The notes beneath the pieces were generated by a model that was not told the origin of the DNA, did no database searches, and saw only the letters and a program-made list of their open reading frames with translations. Shown here in pieces: positions 56,517-64,000 of a DNA stretch of 64,000 nt. The translations under genes were made by a program, and so were the position numbers. Source of the stretch: VXPQ01 sp965117025. GTDB lineage: Bacteria; Bacteroidota; Rhodothermia; Rhodothermales; VXPQ01. The first letter of the stretch is position 1. Every line of letters starts with the position of its first letter. The DNA is taken from assembly GCA_965117025.1 (NCBI GenBank), contig OZ220746.1, positions 2,542,001 to 2,606,000 on the forward strand. The letters run 5' to 3'.

Positions 56517-59096
56517 ATGACGTTCTTGCTTCAGAAATTCAATGCGATCAGCCGCACTCGCACCGAGGTGCGGGCCCGGAATGGCTTGCGGTCTTCCGCA
56601 AGCGGTATCGCTTTCACCGGCCGTCTTGCGGCCTGCCTGTTGCTTGCGGGCTTCCTGGGTGTGGGGTCTGCAATGGCACAACCCAAGGTGCTCCGCATAG
56701 ATGGCGGGCATGTACGAATTAAGCACACCAATGCTGACGGAACTGCCCGTACGCTTCAGGTGCATCACTATCAGGTCGGGGCTATGGATGCCGTCAATAA
56801 TCCTACCGGACTGAGTAATACCAATGACGGTACCGGCAGGTCTTCGTTTCTCATCGAAAACATGGCCCTGGTAACCGTTTACGGTCAGGACAGTGTGGAC
56901 GTTGCCCCGGTTACAGGAACGGGTGCATTCAAGATCGCCTTCTCCCCGGATGGTGACGCTGATCTTACGACTGCAGACGATACTCCTAACAACAATGAGG
57001 GCGTGCCTGTCATGTTCGAAGTCGTGTCGAACCAGGCGCCCTACATTACCGCGTCAGCGCTTGGAGCGGGGTACAACATGGGTGCGGACAGCGATGTAGA
57101 GTCTCTTCCCCTGACGCCGAGGGACGAGACGTCCAAGGAGTACGACCTGACCGAGTTGTTCAGCGATCCGAACGATGTATTCCTTACCTACGACGCCAAG
57201 GTGGATATGGTGGCTAAAACGGCTCCGGATCAGGCTGCCATCGATGCCCTGAGTTCTACCGATAATGCAGGCGACCCGCTGAGAGCGAAGGTCGACAAAG
57301 ACGGCGTGGACATCGTAAGTGCGACGGTAAGCGGCAACAAGCTGACGGTTGCGCTGACGGACGAGGCGATGAATTGCCAGACAAACACCGCCGGTGACCT
57401 TACCTTATGCGACCAGACCGACATTTGGGTATTCGGACGCGACGGCGGCGAATACGCCAGGAAGCGGATTCAGGTGACCGTGGGTTCGTCAAGCCTTCCG
57501 TATGTTTCCATGACTCCGCTTGCAGACATGATCCTGCGCGAGGGTGCGGCTGCGGATACCGAGATCGATTTGGCTGCGGGCTTCGCCGATCCTGATGTGG
57601 GTTCCACTACCAGGACCGCCGCTAATATGGATGCAATGGCCTTGAGCTACGATGTCACCATCGATGATAAGACTGCGCCCAGAGTACCTCCTATGGGTGG
57701 TAACGAGTACACCTACGTCACTGCGTCCATGACCGCGAAGGTTACCCTGACAGATATTACGGGCGACGGCGTTGGACATTCCGCGGCTATGCTGAGCATC
57801 CGCCCGCGCGTAGCCGGTGCGGTCAAGTTCACGGTGGAAGCCACAGACAAGGGCGTGCGGTGCCGGAGCACTTTCGACTTTGTTGCATCGGGGACCAATT
57901 CTGACCGGAGCACGAACCCCGGCGATGCGCCGGAGGTGGATAGGTGCATAGAGAACTCCACCAGTCAATCTGATCGTACTATGGCCGACAGCACCGGGAC
58001 ATACCCTGACTCCAAGTCTGTAAAGGGTACGTTCACGGTGACGGTCGTGACCAAGACGACGCCCTTGACAGACAATGCCATTCCTGCCTTCGCTGGGAAG
58101 ACCGCGTTGGATGCCGACGGCGATGCGAAGACGGTGGATCTGGCAGATGTGGACACGGAAGCGAACGATGCGCAGGCTGCGTTCACAGATCCTACCGAGC
58201 AGGGTCTGACCTACATGGCATACACGTCCAAGGCGGATAGCGCCGTTGTGGTAGCCACCGTGGACGGTTCCGTAGTGACGCTTACGCCCATGTGGAGAAT
58301 AGGCAGAGACGCCAAAACCGCTACGGTTAAGGTCAAGGCCACGAACATGGATGACGAGAGCACCACGGCATCGTTCAGCGTAACGGTCAACAAGGCCACG
58401 AAGCCTGTTGTGAATCAGCTTGTAGCGCCTCTCCTTGGTGTGGGCTACACCCTGAATACGGGTGATATGCCGCGGGTGGTGAATCTGCGGAATCTCACGG
58501 GCGCGGATGATCCGAAGATGGCGGTACCGCTCTTCATCGATCCTGATGCGGCTGACAAGGACCCACTTCCGGGCGGATTGCTGCACAAGATACAGGTATC
58601 GGATGTGGTAGCCGATCATGTGTACGAGAACCAGAGCGAGGAGAATGACATTACCACGTCGGCCATGCGCATCCAGCTGGATCCTGCCACGGCCACGTTG
58701 ACGATCACTCCTACCGGTGCGAACTCTGCCATGGTGACGATATGGGGCATCGACCGGGATCGCAATATGATTTCGGCTACGGTGAACATCACGGTGATAT
58801 CGGGTGTGGGTACGGAAGGCGAGGAGCTTCCGACGGAAGTCGAGCTTTCTCAGAACTATCCGAACCCGTTCAATCCGCAGACGACCATTGACTACGCGCT
58901 GCCGCAGGCAGGCGATGTGAGCCTTGTCGTGTACGACATGCTCGGTCGCGAAGTGGATGTGTTGCTTGACGGTCCGCAGGCCGCTGGCCGGCACACGGTG
59001 CGCTTCGGCGCGAACCACCTGCCGAACGGCACCTACGTGTACCGCCTTGTGGCTGGCGACAAGACAATTACGCGCACAATGGTTCTTGTCAAATAA
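56517..59096 (+). CDS. T9SS-exported cadherin-like repeat protein, paralogue A
   Basis: 859 aa. An extended N-terminal region precedes a signal peptide ending A-M-A-Q-P. The body consists of repeated Ig/cadherin-like beta domains with acidic D-x-D loops (D-G-D-A-K-T-V-D-L-A-D-V-D). The final ~95 residues are a type A T9SS domain (N-Y-P-N-P-F-N-P-Q-T-T-I-D-Y, Y-D-M-L-G-R-E-V, R-T-M-V-L-V-K). Likely surface-anchored adhesin or structural protein. Its 5' leader, signal region, 3' end and terminator match those of paralogue B (59296-60588); its 3' end and terminator also match paralogue C (62393 to right edge). Confidence 0.85.
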   Translation: MTFLLQKFNAISRTRTEVRARNGLRSSASGIAFTGRLAACLLLAGFLGVGSAMAQPKVLRIDGGHVRIKHTNADGTARTLQVHHYQVGAMDAVNNPTGLSNTNDGTGRSSFLIENMALVTVYGQDSVDVAPVTGTGAFKIAFSPDGDADLTTADDTPNNNEGVPVMFEVVSNQAPYITASALGAGYNMGADSDVESLPLTPRDETSKEYDLTELFSDPNDVFLTYDAKVDMVAKTAPDQAAIDALSSTDNAGDPLRAKVDKDGVDIVSATVSGNKLTVALTDEAMNCQTNTAGDLTLCDQTDIWVFGRDGGEYARKRIQVTVGSSSLPYVSMTPLADMILREGAAADTEIDLAAGFADPDVGSTTRTAANMDAMALSYDVTIDDKTAPRVPPMGGNEYTYVTASMTAKVTLTDITGDGVGHSAAMLSIRPRVAGAVKFTVEATDKGVRCRSTFDFVASGTNSDRSTNPGDAPEVDRCIENSTSQSDRTMADSTGTYPDSKSVKGTFTVTVVTKTTPLTDNAIPAFAGKTALDADGDAKTVDLADVDTEANDAQAAFTDPTEQGLTYMAYTSKADSAVVVATVDGSVVTLTPMWRIGRDAKTATVKVKATNMDDESTTASFSVTVNKATKPVVNQLVAPLLGVGYTLNTGDMPRVVNLRNLTGADDPKMAVPLFIDPDAADKDPLPGGLLHKIQVSDVVADHVYENQSEENDITTSAMRIQLDPATATLTITPTGANSAMVTIWGIDRDRNMISATVNITVISGVGTEGEELPTEVELSQNYPNPFNPQTTIDYALPQAGDVSLVVYDMLGREVDVLLDGPQAAGRHTVRFGANHLPNGTYVYRLVAGDKTITRTMVLVK
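58809..59096 (+). repeat. T9SS CTD-coding repeat, copy A
   Basis: 288 bases aligned without gaps to copy B (60301-60588), with about 15 differences by eye, and to the inverted copy C over its last 267 bases. Much closer than the rest of the genes, suggesting recent duplication or gene conversion. Confidence 0.9.
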
Positions 59097-59136
59097 GCGA
59101 CAAGAGAGAGTTAACCCCTCTCGGCTTATGCTCAGC

Positions 59137-59170
59137 AAGGCCCCCGTTGCCATACGGCAGCGGGGGCCTT
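59137..59170 (+). terminator. Terminator hairpin after paralogue A
   Basis: AAGGCCCCCGTTGCC and GGCAGCGGGGGCCTT pair with one G-U around ATAC, followed by TGTGTGTT. Closely similar hairpins follow paralogues B and C. Confidence 0.85.
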
Positions 59171-59295
59171 GTGTGTTCAGTAGACATTTTACAGGCTGGA
59201 AACCGGAGGGGGCTTTTTGAAGTTTTGAGGGTATAGGCTAATGACCGCTTTCTGTGAGGGCTGTGCGTCATTTTAACCAATATCGAGCATAAGCC

Positions 59296-60588
59296 ATGAC
59301 GTTCCTTCTTCGGAAGTTCAATGTGATCAACCGCACCCGTGCCGGGGCGCGGGCCGGGAACGGCTTGCGGTTCTCCGCACGCGGCATAGCTTTCGCCGGG
59401 TGCTTTGCGGCTTGCCTGTTGCTTGCGGGCTTCCTGAGTGTGGGTCCCGCGACTGCGAAAGTTGCGCTAACGGACGTGACGGGGAGCGGCGTTGGTCATT
59501 CCGGAGCTGCCGTAACCGTTCGCTCCCGCATACCGGTGCCGGATAGCCCCATCGGGGCCAGGAAAGTAGTGGCGGACGGGGAGGCCATCACGTTCGATCT
59601 GGAAGACCTGAATGGCAATGAGGAGGGTGCTCCGAAAGCATTTTCGGAGCCCGCCAATGGCGAGTTGACGTATACGTTGGAGCCGAAGAGGGAGATCGCA
59701 ACGATAACGGTGGACGGGAGTGTCGTGACGATTACCCCGATCTGGCGGGACGACACCGATACCACCCGCGTTAGGGTTACGGCTACGAACACCCGTGATG
59801 AAACCAGTGTCCCCGTGTACTTCGACCTGACGGTCGAGACAGCCAGGAAGCCGGTCGTGAATGCGGACCCGGTTGTGCAAGGCATTCTGGCTGCCGGCTT
59901 CTCGCTGAGGACGGGCGCCGATCCGCTGGTAATACATTTTCGGAATCTCACGGGAGCAGAGGAGCCGACGGATTATGTGCCGCTCTTCATCGATCCGAAT
60001 GTGGCTGAGGGCGATGTGCTTCCGGGCGGGCTGCTGTTCAGTATGGGTGTAGAGGATGTGGTAGCCGATCATGTCTATGCGAGCCTGAGCAAGGAGAACG
60101 ATGTATACACGTCGGCCATGCACCTCGTGCTGGACCCTGTCGCGGCTACACTGACCGTTACGCCCACTGCCGCTAACTCAGCGACCGTGACGGTCTCGGC
60201 AATGGACCGTGAGCGCTACATGGTTCCGGCGACGACAACCATCACGGTGGTGTCTTGTGATGGCGTGGATATGAGTAGTCCATGCGAAGGTGTTACAACC
60301 GGTACGGAAGGCGAGGAGCTTCCGACGGAAGTCGAGCTTTCTCAGAACTATCCGAACCCGTTCAATCCGCAGACGACCATCGACTACGCCTTGCCGCAGG
60401 CAGACGATGTGAGCCTCGTCGTGTACGACATGCTCGGTCGCGAAGTGGATGTGCTCATTGCCGGCCCGCAGGCCGCTGGTCGGCACACGGTGCGCTTCGG
60501 CGCGAACCACCTGCCGAACGGCATGTACGTGTACCGCCTGGTGGCTGGCGACAAGACAATGACGCGCACAATGGTTCTTGTCAAATAA
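59296..60588 (+). CDS. T9SS-exported protein, shortened paralogue B
   Basis: 430 aa. The N-terminus (M-T-F-L-L-R-K-F-N and a signal peptide near T-A-K-V) is nearly the same as paralogue A, as are the 28 bases before the ATG. It then joins at the level of A's V-T-L-T-D-I-T-G-x-G-V-G-H-S motif, so roughly half of the body is missing compared with A. The C-terminal T9SS domain is almost identical. Cleavage by signal peptidase may differ, since the A-M-A-Q-P site is replaced by A-T-A-K-V. Probably an internally deleted duplicate that is still open and possibly functional. Confidence 0.8.
   Translation: MTFLLRKFNVINRTRAGARAGNGLRFSARGIAFAGCFAACLLLAGFLSVGPATAKVALTDVTGSGVGHSGAAVTVRSRIPVPDSPIGARKVVADGEAITFDLEDLNGNEEGAPKAFSEPANGELTYTLEPKREIATITVDGSVVTITPIWRDDTDTTRVRVTATNTRDETSVPVYFDLTVETARKPVVNADPVVQGILAAGFSLRTGADPLVIHFRNLTGAEEPTDYVPLFIDPNVAEGDVLPGGLLFSMGVEDVVADHVYASLSKENDVYTSAMHLVLDPVAATLTVTPTAANSATVTVSAMDRERYMVPATTTITVVSCDGVDMSSPCEGVTTGTEGEELPTEVELSQNYPNPFNPQTTIDYALPQADDVSLVVYDMLGREVDVLIAGPQAAGRHTVRFGANHLPNGMYVYRLVAGDKTMTRTMVLVK
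60301..60588 (+). repeat. T9SS CTD-coding repeat, copy B
   Basis: Colinear with copy A (58809-59096) and, over the last 267 bases, with inverted copy C (62393-62659). Confidence 0.9.
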
Positions 60589-60626
60589 GCGAGAGAAGAG
60601 CCCCGACTCCCCGCATTATACTCAAC

Positions 60627-60660
60627 AAGGCCCCCGTTGCCGTAATGCGGCGGGGGCCTT
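60627..60660 (+). terminator. Terminator hairpin after paralogue B
   Basis: AAGGCCCCCGTTGCC and a GGCGGGGGCCTT arm, followed by GTGTGTTTAA; the same module as at 59137 and 62319. The remaining bases to the hicA start hold no gene. Confidence 0.85.
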
Positions 60661-60827
60661 GTGTGTTTAACAGGGGCAGCAGGACACCTCTTTTCAAAAA
60701 TATGGAGTTATATCCGGCCGACTCATGAATCTATAAATGTATGGCAATCAGGCTTCGGAGTGACTCTGAGCATTGCCCCAACATTTTTAAGACATTTCTA
60801 TTGACAATCGTACATAAAGGTGCGAAT

Positions 60828-61034
60828 TTGACGGGCACTGAATTTCTCAAGCGAGCCAGACGCTACGCTAAACGACATGGCAAAGCGTATCACTATGACC
60901 CGCGACAAGGAAAGGGAAGCCATGGCATCCTGTACGTTGGCAATCATCGCACGACGGTCAAGCGAGGTGAATTGGCGACAGGCACGTTTCGCAACATGCT
61001 GAAGCAACTCGATATTTCAAAGGAGGATTTCTGA
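60828..61034 (+). CDS. hicA: HicA-family mRNA interferase toxin
   Basis: 68 aa from a TTG at 60828, chosen because it gives the usual HicA start (M-T-G-T-E-F-L-K-R) and has AAAGG 7 bases upstream; a longer in-frame start at 60741 adds a non-matching tail. The catalytic His lies in K-G-S-H-G-I-L (His32) and the end G-T-F-R-N-M-L-K-Q-L matches the family's G-T-L-x-x-I-L-K-Q. Folds as a double-stranded RNA-binding domain and cleaves mRNA. Its stop overlaps the antitoxin ATG by one base. Confidence 0.85.
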   Translation: MTGTEFLKRARRYAKRHGKAYHYDPRQGKGSHGILYVGNHRTTVKRGELATGTFRNMLKQLDISKEDF

Positions 61035-61474
61035 TGCAGTATTCGTACCCGTGTGTGTTGACCCCCGAAGCAAATGGCGGGTTCTCGGTTTCCTTCCCGG
61101 ATGTGCCCGAGGCGCTCACCAGTGCCGGTGATTACGCCGAGGCATTGGTTATGGCGGAGGATGCCTTGGTGGCTGCATTGGGTGCATACATTCAATGCCG
61201 TGAAGATATCCCGTCTCCGAGTCCTGTTATCGATGGCCAGAAGCGTATCGCTGTTCGCTCTATTGTTGCCGCCAAACTGGCTCTTTACTCGGCGATGCGG
61301 GCACAGTGTATTACAAAAACCGAACTTGCCCGCCGCATGGGGCTGAGTGAAGGCACCATCCGCAAGCTGCTAAATCTCGATCATCGCTCCCATATCGGAC
61401 AAGTCGAACGGGCGTTGCGTATGGTCGGACGCAGTCTGGTGATCACCGACGAACCCGCGTTACAGCTCAACTGA
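61034..61474 (+). CDS. hicB: HicB-family antitoxin with C-terminal HTH
   Basis: 146 aa. The N-terminal partial RNase H fold (Y-P-C-V-L-T-P-E-A-N-G-G-F-S-V-S-F-P-D-V-P, then A-L-V-M-A-E-D-A-L) is typical of HicB. The C-terminal part (T-K-T-E-L-A-R-R-M-G-L-S-E-G-T-I-R-K-L-L) is an XRE-type HTH that likely represses the operon. Neutralises the adjacent HicA. Confidence 0.88.
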   Translation: MQYSYPCVLTPEANGGFSVSFPDVPEALTSAGDYAEALVMAEDALVAALGAYIQCREDIPSPSPVIDGQKRIAVRSIVAAKLALYSAMRAQCITKTELARRMGLSEGTIRKLLNLDHRSHIGQVERALRMVGRSLVITDEPALQLN

Positions 61475-61538
61475 TCGGGATTGCGTTTTTCGCTATGTAT
61501 GATGCATCGTCACGACTTCCGGAACTATCGCGTTCCGC

Positions 61539-62312
61539 ATGATCCCCGCCACTACGCATCATTACCTCGAGCGGCTCGTTCGCCATTTCGAACGACCAGC
61601 CTTTATCGATAAGGATCCCATTTCCATCCCCCACGGATTCGACGACCCGCGCGACCAGGAGATTATCGGCGTATATGCCGCCCTGCTTGCCTGGGGCCGC
61701 CGGGAGACCGTGCTGGCGAAGATGAACGATCTCTGCGAGCGGATGCATTTTCGCCCCTATGCATTCGTTCGCGGATTCGATGGGGAACGGGACGCGGACC
61801 GTCTGCACGGATTCAGGCACCGGACATTTCAGCCGGAGGACCTTTTCTGGTTTACGCATAACCTAAGCATCCTGCTGCACCGGCATAAAACGATGGAGGA
61901 GCTCTTTGCCCGCAACCTACCGGACTCTGCACCCCATGTCGGCCCTGCCATACAGGGATTCAGTGAAGCAATCCTCTCCGCGCATCCGGATACCCCGCCA
62001 CGCCTTGCGAAACACCTTGCTCGTCCTGCAACGGGAAGCGCCTGCAAGCGGCTGAACATGTACCTTCGGTGGATGGTGCGCCCGGGGCCGGTGGACATGA
62101 ACCTGTGGGAGCGCATCGCGCCGAACCAACTCATGCTGCCGCTGGATGTGCATTCGGGGCGGGAAGCCCGCCACCTAAGTATGCTCACGCGCAAGAGCAA
62201 CGACTGGAAAGCCTGTATGGAGTTGACGGAAAACTGCCGGCGCCTGTGTGCAGAGGATCCGGCCCGCTATGATTTTGCCTTTTTCGGTATAGGCGCTTAC
62301 GGTGCGCCATAA
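61539..62312 (+). CDS. TIGR02757 (DUF2400) family protein
   Basis: 257 aa, normal family length. Characteristic stretches: I-P-H-G-F-D-D-P-R-D-Q-E-I-I-G, A-L-L-A-W-G-R-R-E-T, R-L-N-M-Y-L-R-W-M-V-R and P-L-D-V-H-S-G-R. Function unknown; all-helical, possibly nucleic-acid related. It starts 64 bases after hicB and converges on the paralogue C gene. Confidence 0.85.
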   Translation: MIPATTHHYLERLVRHFERPAFIDKDPISIPHGFDDPRDQEIIGVYAALLAWGRRETVLAKMNDLCERMHFRPYAFVRGFDGERDADRLHGFRHRTFQPEDLFWFTHNLSILLHRHKTMEELFARNLPDSAPHVGPAIQGFSEAILSAHPDTPPRLAKHLARPATGSACKRLNMYLRWMVRPGPVDMNLWERIAPNQLMLPLDVHSGREARHLSMLTRKSNDWKACMELTENCRRLCAEDPARYDFAFFGIGAYGAP

Positions 62313-62318
62313 ACACAC

Positions 62319-62352
62319 AAGGCCCCCGCTGCCTTGCGGCAACGGGGGCCTT
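62319..62352 (-). terminator. Terminator hairpin after paralogue C
   Basis: Inverted copy of the hairpins at 59137 and 60627 (CCCCCGTTGCC / GGCAGCGGGGG core), 40 bases past the paralogue C stop. It may also serve the convergent TIGR02757 gene, whose stop is 7 bases away. Confidence 0.85.
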
Positions 62353-62392
62353 GCTGAGCATAAGCCGAGAGGGGTTATCTCTCTATGGTTAC

Positions 62393-62659
62393 TTATTTGA
62401 GCAGAACCATCGTGCGCGTAATCGTCTTTTCGCCAGCTACAAGGCGGTACACGTACGTGCCGTTCGGCAGGTGGTTCGCACCGAAGCGCACCGTGTGCCG
62501 GCCAGCGGCCTGCGGACCGTCAATGAGCACATCCACTTCGCGACCGAGCATGTCGTACACGACGAGGCTCACATTGCCTGCTTGCGGCAGCGCGTAGTCG
62601 ATAGTCGTCTGCGGATTGAACGGGTTCGGATAGTTCTGAGAAAGCTCGACTTCCGTCGG
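62393..62659 (-). repeat. T9SS CTD-coding repeat, copy C (inverted)
   Basis: 267 bases colinear with the ends of copies A and B but on the opposite strand. With copy B it forms a long inverted repeat around hicAB and the TIGR02757 gene. Confidence 0.9.
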
Positions 62660-64000
62660 CAATTCCGAATCTTCCGCGCTTGCCGCAATCGCACAGTCAA
62701 CCGCACACGCCTCGCTTGCAACCGTAACCATCATCGTCGCCGAAATCATGTTCTCCTCACGATCTATCCCCCAGATCGTGATGTTTGCATAGTTCGGCGC
62801 GGTAGGAGTGATCGTCAGGGTGGCTGTGGCCGGATCCAGCATAATACGCATCGCCGACGTATACACGTAGTTTTCCGTGCTCTGGGCATCGTAGCGATGG
62901 GGCGTGTCCACATCCTCTATCCCCATCTTGTACAACAACCCGCCCGGAAGGGGATCTCTGGGATTCGCATTCGGATCCAGGAAGAGCGCCCCGAGCGATT
63001 CCTTCGGATTCAGCGGATTCGGCAAAGCCTTCAGATCCCAAACCGATGGTTTGTCGCCCGGACTCAGCATAACACCGGCGGCAAGGATCGGCTCCACTTG
63101 GGGATTGACGATCGGCTTCGTAGCGCCCTTGACGGTCACTTTGAAGGTTTGCGGGAAGGTTTCGCCGCTGGTGTTCGTGGCCAATACCGTGACGTACGTG
63201 TGTCCGCCCCGGCCCCAAATCGGCGTAAGCGTCAATACGGAACCCCTCGCGCCGGCTCGTACGACGCTGGTGTTCTTCGAGGATGCCGTGTACGTCAACC
63301 CACCTCCGGTGGGATCCTCAAACGCGGGCTGATCGCCTTCCTCTTCGGAGTCCACATCCGCCAAGCTTATCCTGACGGGCTCATCCTCGGCGTCCAGTTC
63401 CTGGTCAGCGATCTGCGTCTTGATATTCGGCGCATCCTTGGATAAGATCGTCAACGTGAAGGTATCCTCCACAGTTTCACCCCCCGCCGAGGCTTTCACC
63501 GTAAAGGTGACGCTTCCCGGTATACGCGGGCGGATCGTGATTTCACCCGTGGAATGGGTCCCGATATTCCTCAGGTCGATTTCCGTTCTCATGATCGCCG
63601 TAATGACTACTGTGGGATCTGTGCCTATTTCCACCTTCGAGTCGTCATTCACGATCACCTGATACGACAGGGTCTCGCCATCCCCGTCTCCGAAGACGCC
63701 GAACAGGTACACTTTCGCGTCGGTGGCGGCGTTCTCGTGGATATATACGTCATCGAGCGCGTTGATTACAAAGGGACCGGTTGCACTGGTTATGTTCACG
63801 CCAATGCGCAATCGGGCATATTCGTGGTCGCTATCCACGGCGTAAACCCATATATCCGACGCGTCGCCGCCTCTTGCCTTATCCGTAAGGGCAATCGTGA
63901 GTTTGGAACCGTCTAACGTTGCGGTTACCACATCCGGATTGGTGACCACGGGGCTCAGATCGACATGCTCGTCGCTGTGGTTATACGACAGGATGATGTC
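62393..64000 (-). CDS. T9SS-exported cadherin-like repeat protein, paralogue C (5'-partial)
   Basis: Open from the right edge of the window to the stop at 62393, so at least 535 residues; the start lies outside. It shares the body plan of paralogues A and B: V-T-A-T-L-D-G-S-K-L-T-I-A-L-T-D-K-A resembles A's K-L-T-V-A-L-T-D-E-A, and L-L-x-K-M-G-I-E-D-V matches the segment before the sorting domain. The T9SS C-terminal domain is nearly identical (Y-D-M-L-G-R-E-V-D-V-L). A short linker with C-A-V-D-C-A-I precedes it. Surface protein of unknown function. Confidence 0.85.
   Translation of the reverse strand, partial: DIILSYNHSDEHVDLSPVVTNPDVVTATLDGSKLTIALTDKARGGDASDIWVYAVDSDHEYARLRIGVNITSATGPFVINALDDVYIHENAATDAKVYLFGVFGDGDGETLSYQVIVNDDSKVEIGTDPTVVITAIMRTEIDLRNIGTHSTGEITIRPRIPGSVTFTVKASAGGETVEDTFTLTILSKDAPNIKTQIADQELDAEDEPVRISLADVDSEEEGDQPAFEDPTGGGLTYTASSKNTSVVRAGARGSVLTLTPIWGRGGHTYVTVLATNTSGETFPQTFKVTVKGATKPIVNPQVEPILAAGVMLSPGDKPSVWDLKALPNPLNPKESLGALFLDPNANPRDPLPGGLLYKMGIEDVDTPHRYDAQSTENYVYTSAMRIMLDPATATLTITPTAPNYANITIWGIDREENMISATMMVTVASEACAVDCAIAASAEDSELPTEVELSQNYPNPFNPQTTIDYALPQAGNVSLVVYDMLGREVDVLIDGPQAAGRHTVRFGANHLPNGTYVYRLVAGEKTITRTMVLLK

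Noticed and set aside
60741..60827. Longer HicA start at 60741
   Set aside because: The extra 29 residues do not match HicA proteins, while the TTG at 60828 has a good AAAGG at proper distance and gives the family's normal N-terminus.

Overview
The window most resembles a GC-rich member of the Bacteroidota/Rhodothermota line, probably a marine or halophilic Rhodothermales-type heterotroph. The evidence is the repeated type IX secretion C-terminal domains (Y-P-N-P-F-N-P followed by Y-D-x-L-G-R-E-V), a PorV/PorQ-family outer-membrane protein, a TonB-dependent receptor with an N-terminal carboxypeptidase-regulatory domain, CotH and UPF0182 proteins, and PVC-type beta-propeller/HEAT proteins. This taxonomic call is inference; no rRNA or tRNA gene was seen.

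Layout. 0-2.7 kb: partial, frameshifted Fn3/Calx-beta secreted protein on the minus strand with a long CA microsatellite at its start. 3.4-4.8 kb: a two-gene HipA-like kinase module, with the kinase and an N-lobe-like protein as separate, overlapping genes. 5-14.7 kb: a putative sugar or keto-sugar catabolic region. It holds a PhyH dioxygenase and a minus-strand operon (cupredoxin-HEAT, VCBS propeller, PVC-type propeller-HEAT), divergent from a plus-strand set (Gfo/Idh/MocA oxidoreductase, MFS transporter, DUF1080 hydrolase). 14.8-28 kb: CotH/lamin-tail giant secreted protein, UPF0182 membrane protein, Ogt, PVC/HEAT/cytochrome c lipoprotein, SGNH hydrolase, VOC protein.

28.3-34.6 kb is the most unusual part: a ribosomally synthesised peptide locus. 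It contains two short precursors with double-glycine leaders and four-cysteine cores (the second one very small), and a 731-aa protein that joins a catalytically dead C39-peptidase-like domain to a GT-A glycosyltransferase-like domain. A polytopic membrane protein, a membrane-anchored thioredoxin (C-E-Y-C) and an active-site-intact C39 peptidase ABC exporter complete it. The exporter is interrupted by a one-base frameshift. The gene set (glycosyltransferase, thioredoxin, C39 exporter, Cys-rich GG peptides) matches the logic of glycocin loci such as sublancin, but the enzyme architecture looks new.

34.6-56.2 kb: carbohydrate use. A sulfatase/GH13 pair, a PpiC-type lipoprotein, then TonB receptor, large secreted protein, PorV-like protein, E-set/T9SS protein, two tandem-duplicated GH53 galactanases and a GH13 amylase. 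No SusD homologue was recognised. 56.3-64 kb: three paralogous T9SS cargo proteins sharing about 270-290 bp of nearly identical 3' coding sequence plus a matching terminator hairpin. Two are direct and one inverted, and a HicAB toxin-antitoxin pair and a TIGR02757 gene lie between the inverted copies.

Non-coding signals of note: two copies of a 60-66-bp palindromic element (6.0 and 22.6 kb), three tandem 22-bp dyad repeats (27.6 kb), four tandem 11-bp repeats (38.2 kb), an attenuator-like hairpin after the second precursor peptide, and a textbook sigma70-type promoter at 56.3 kb.
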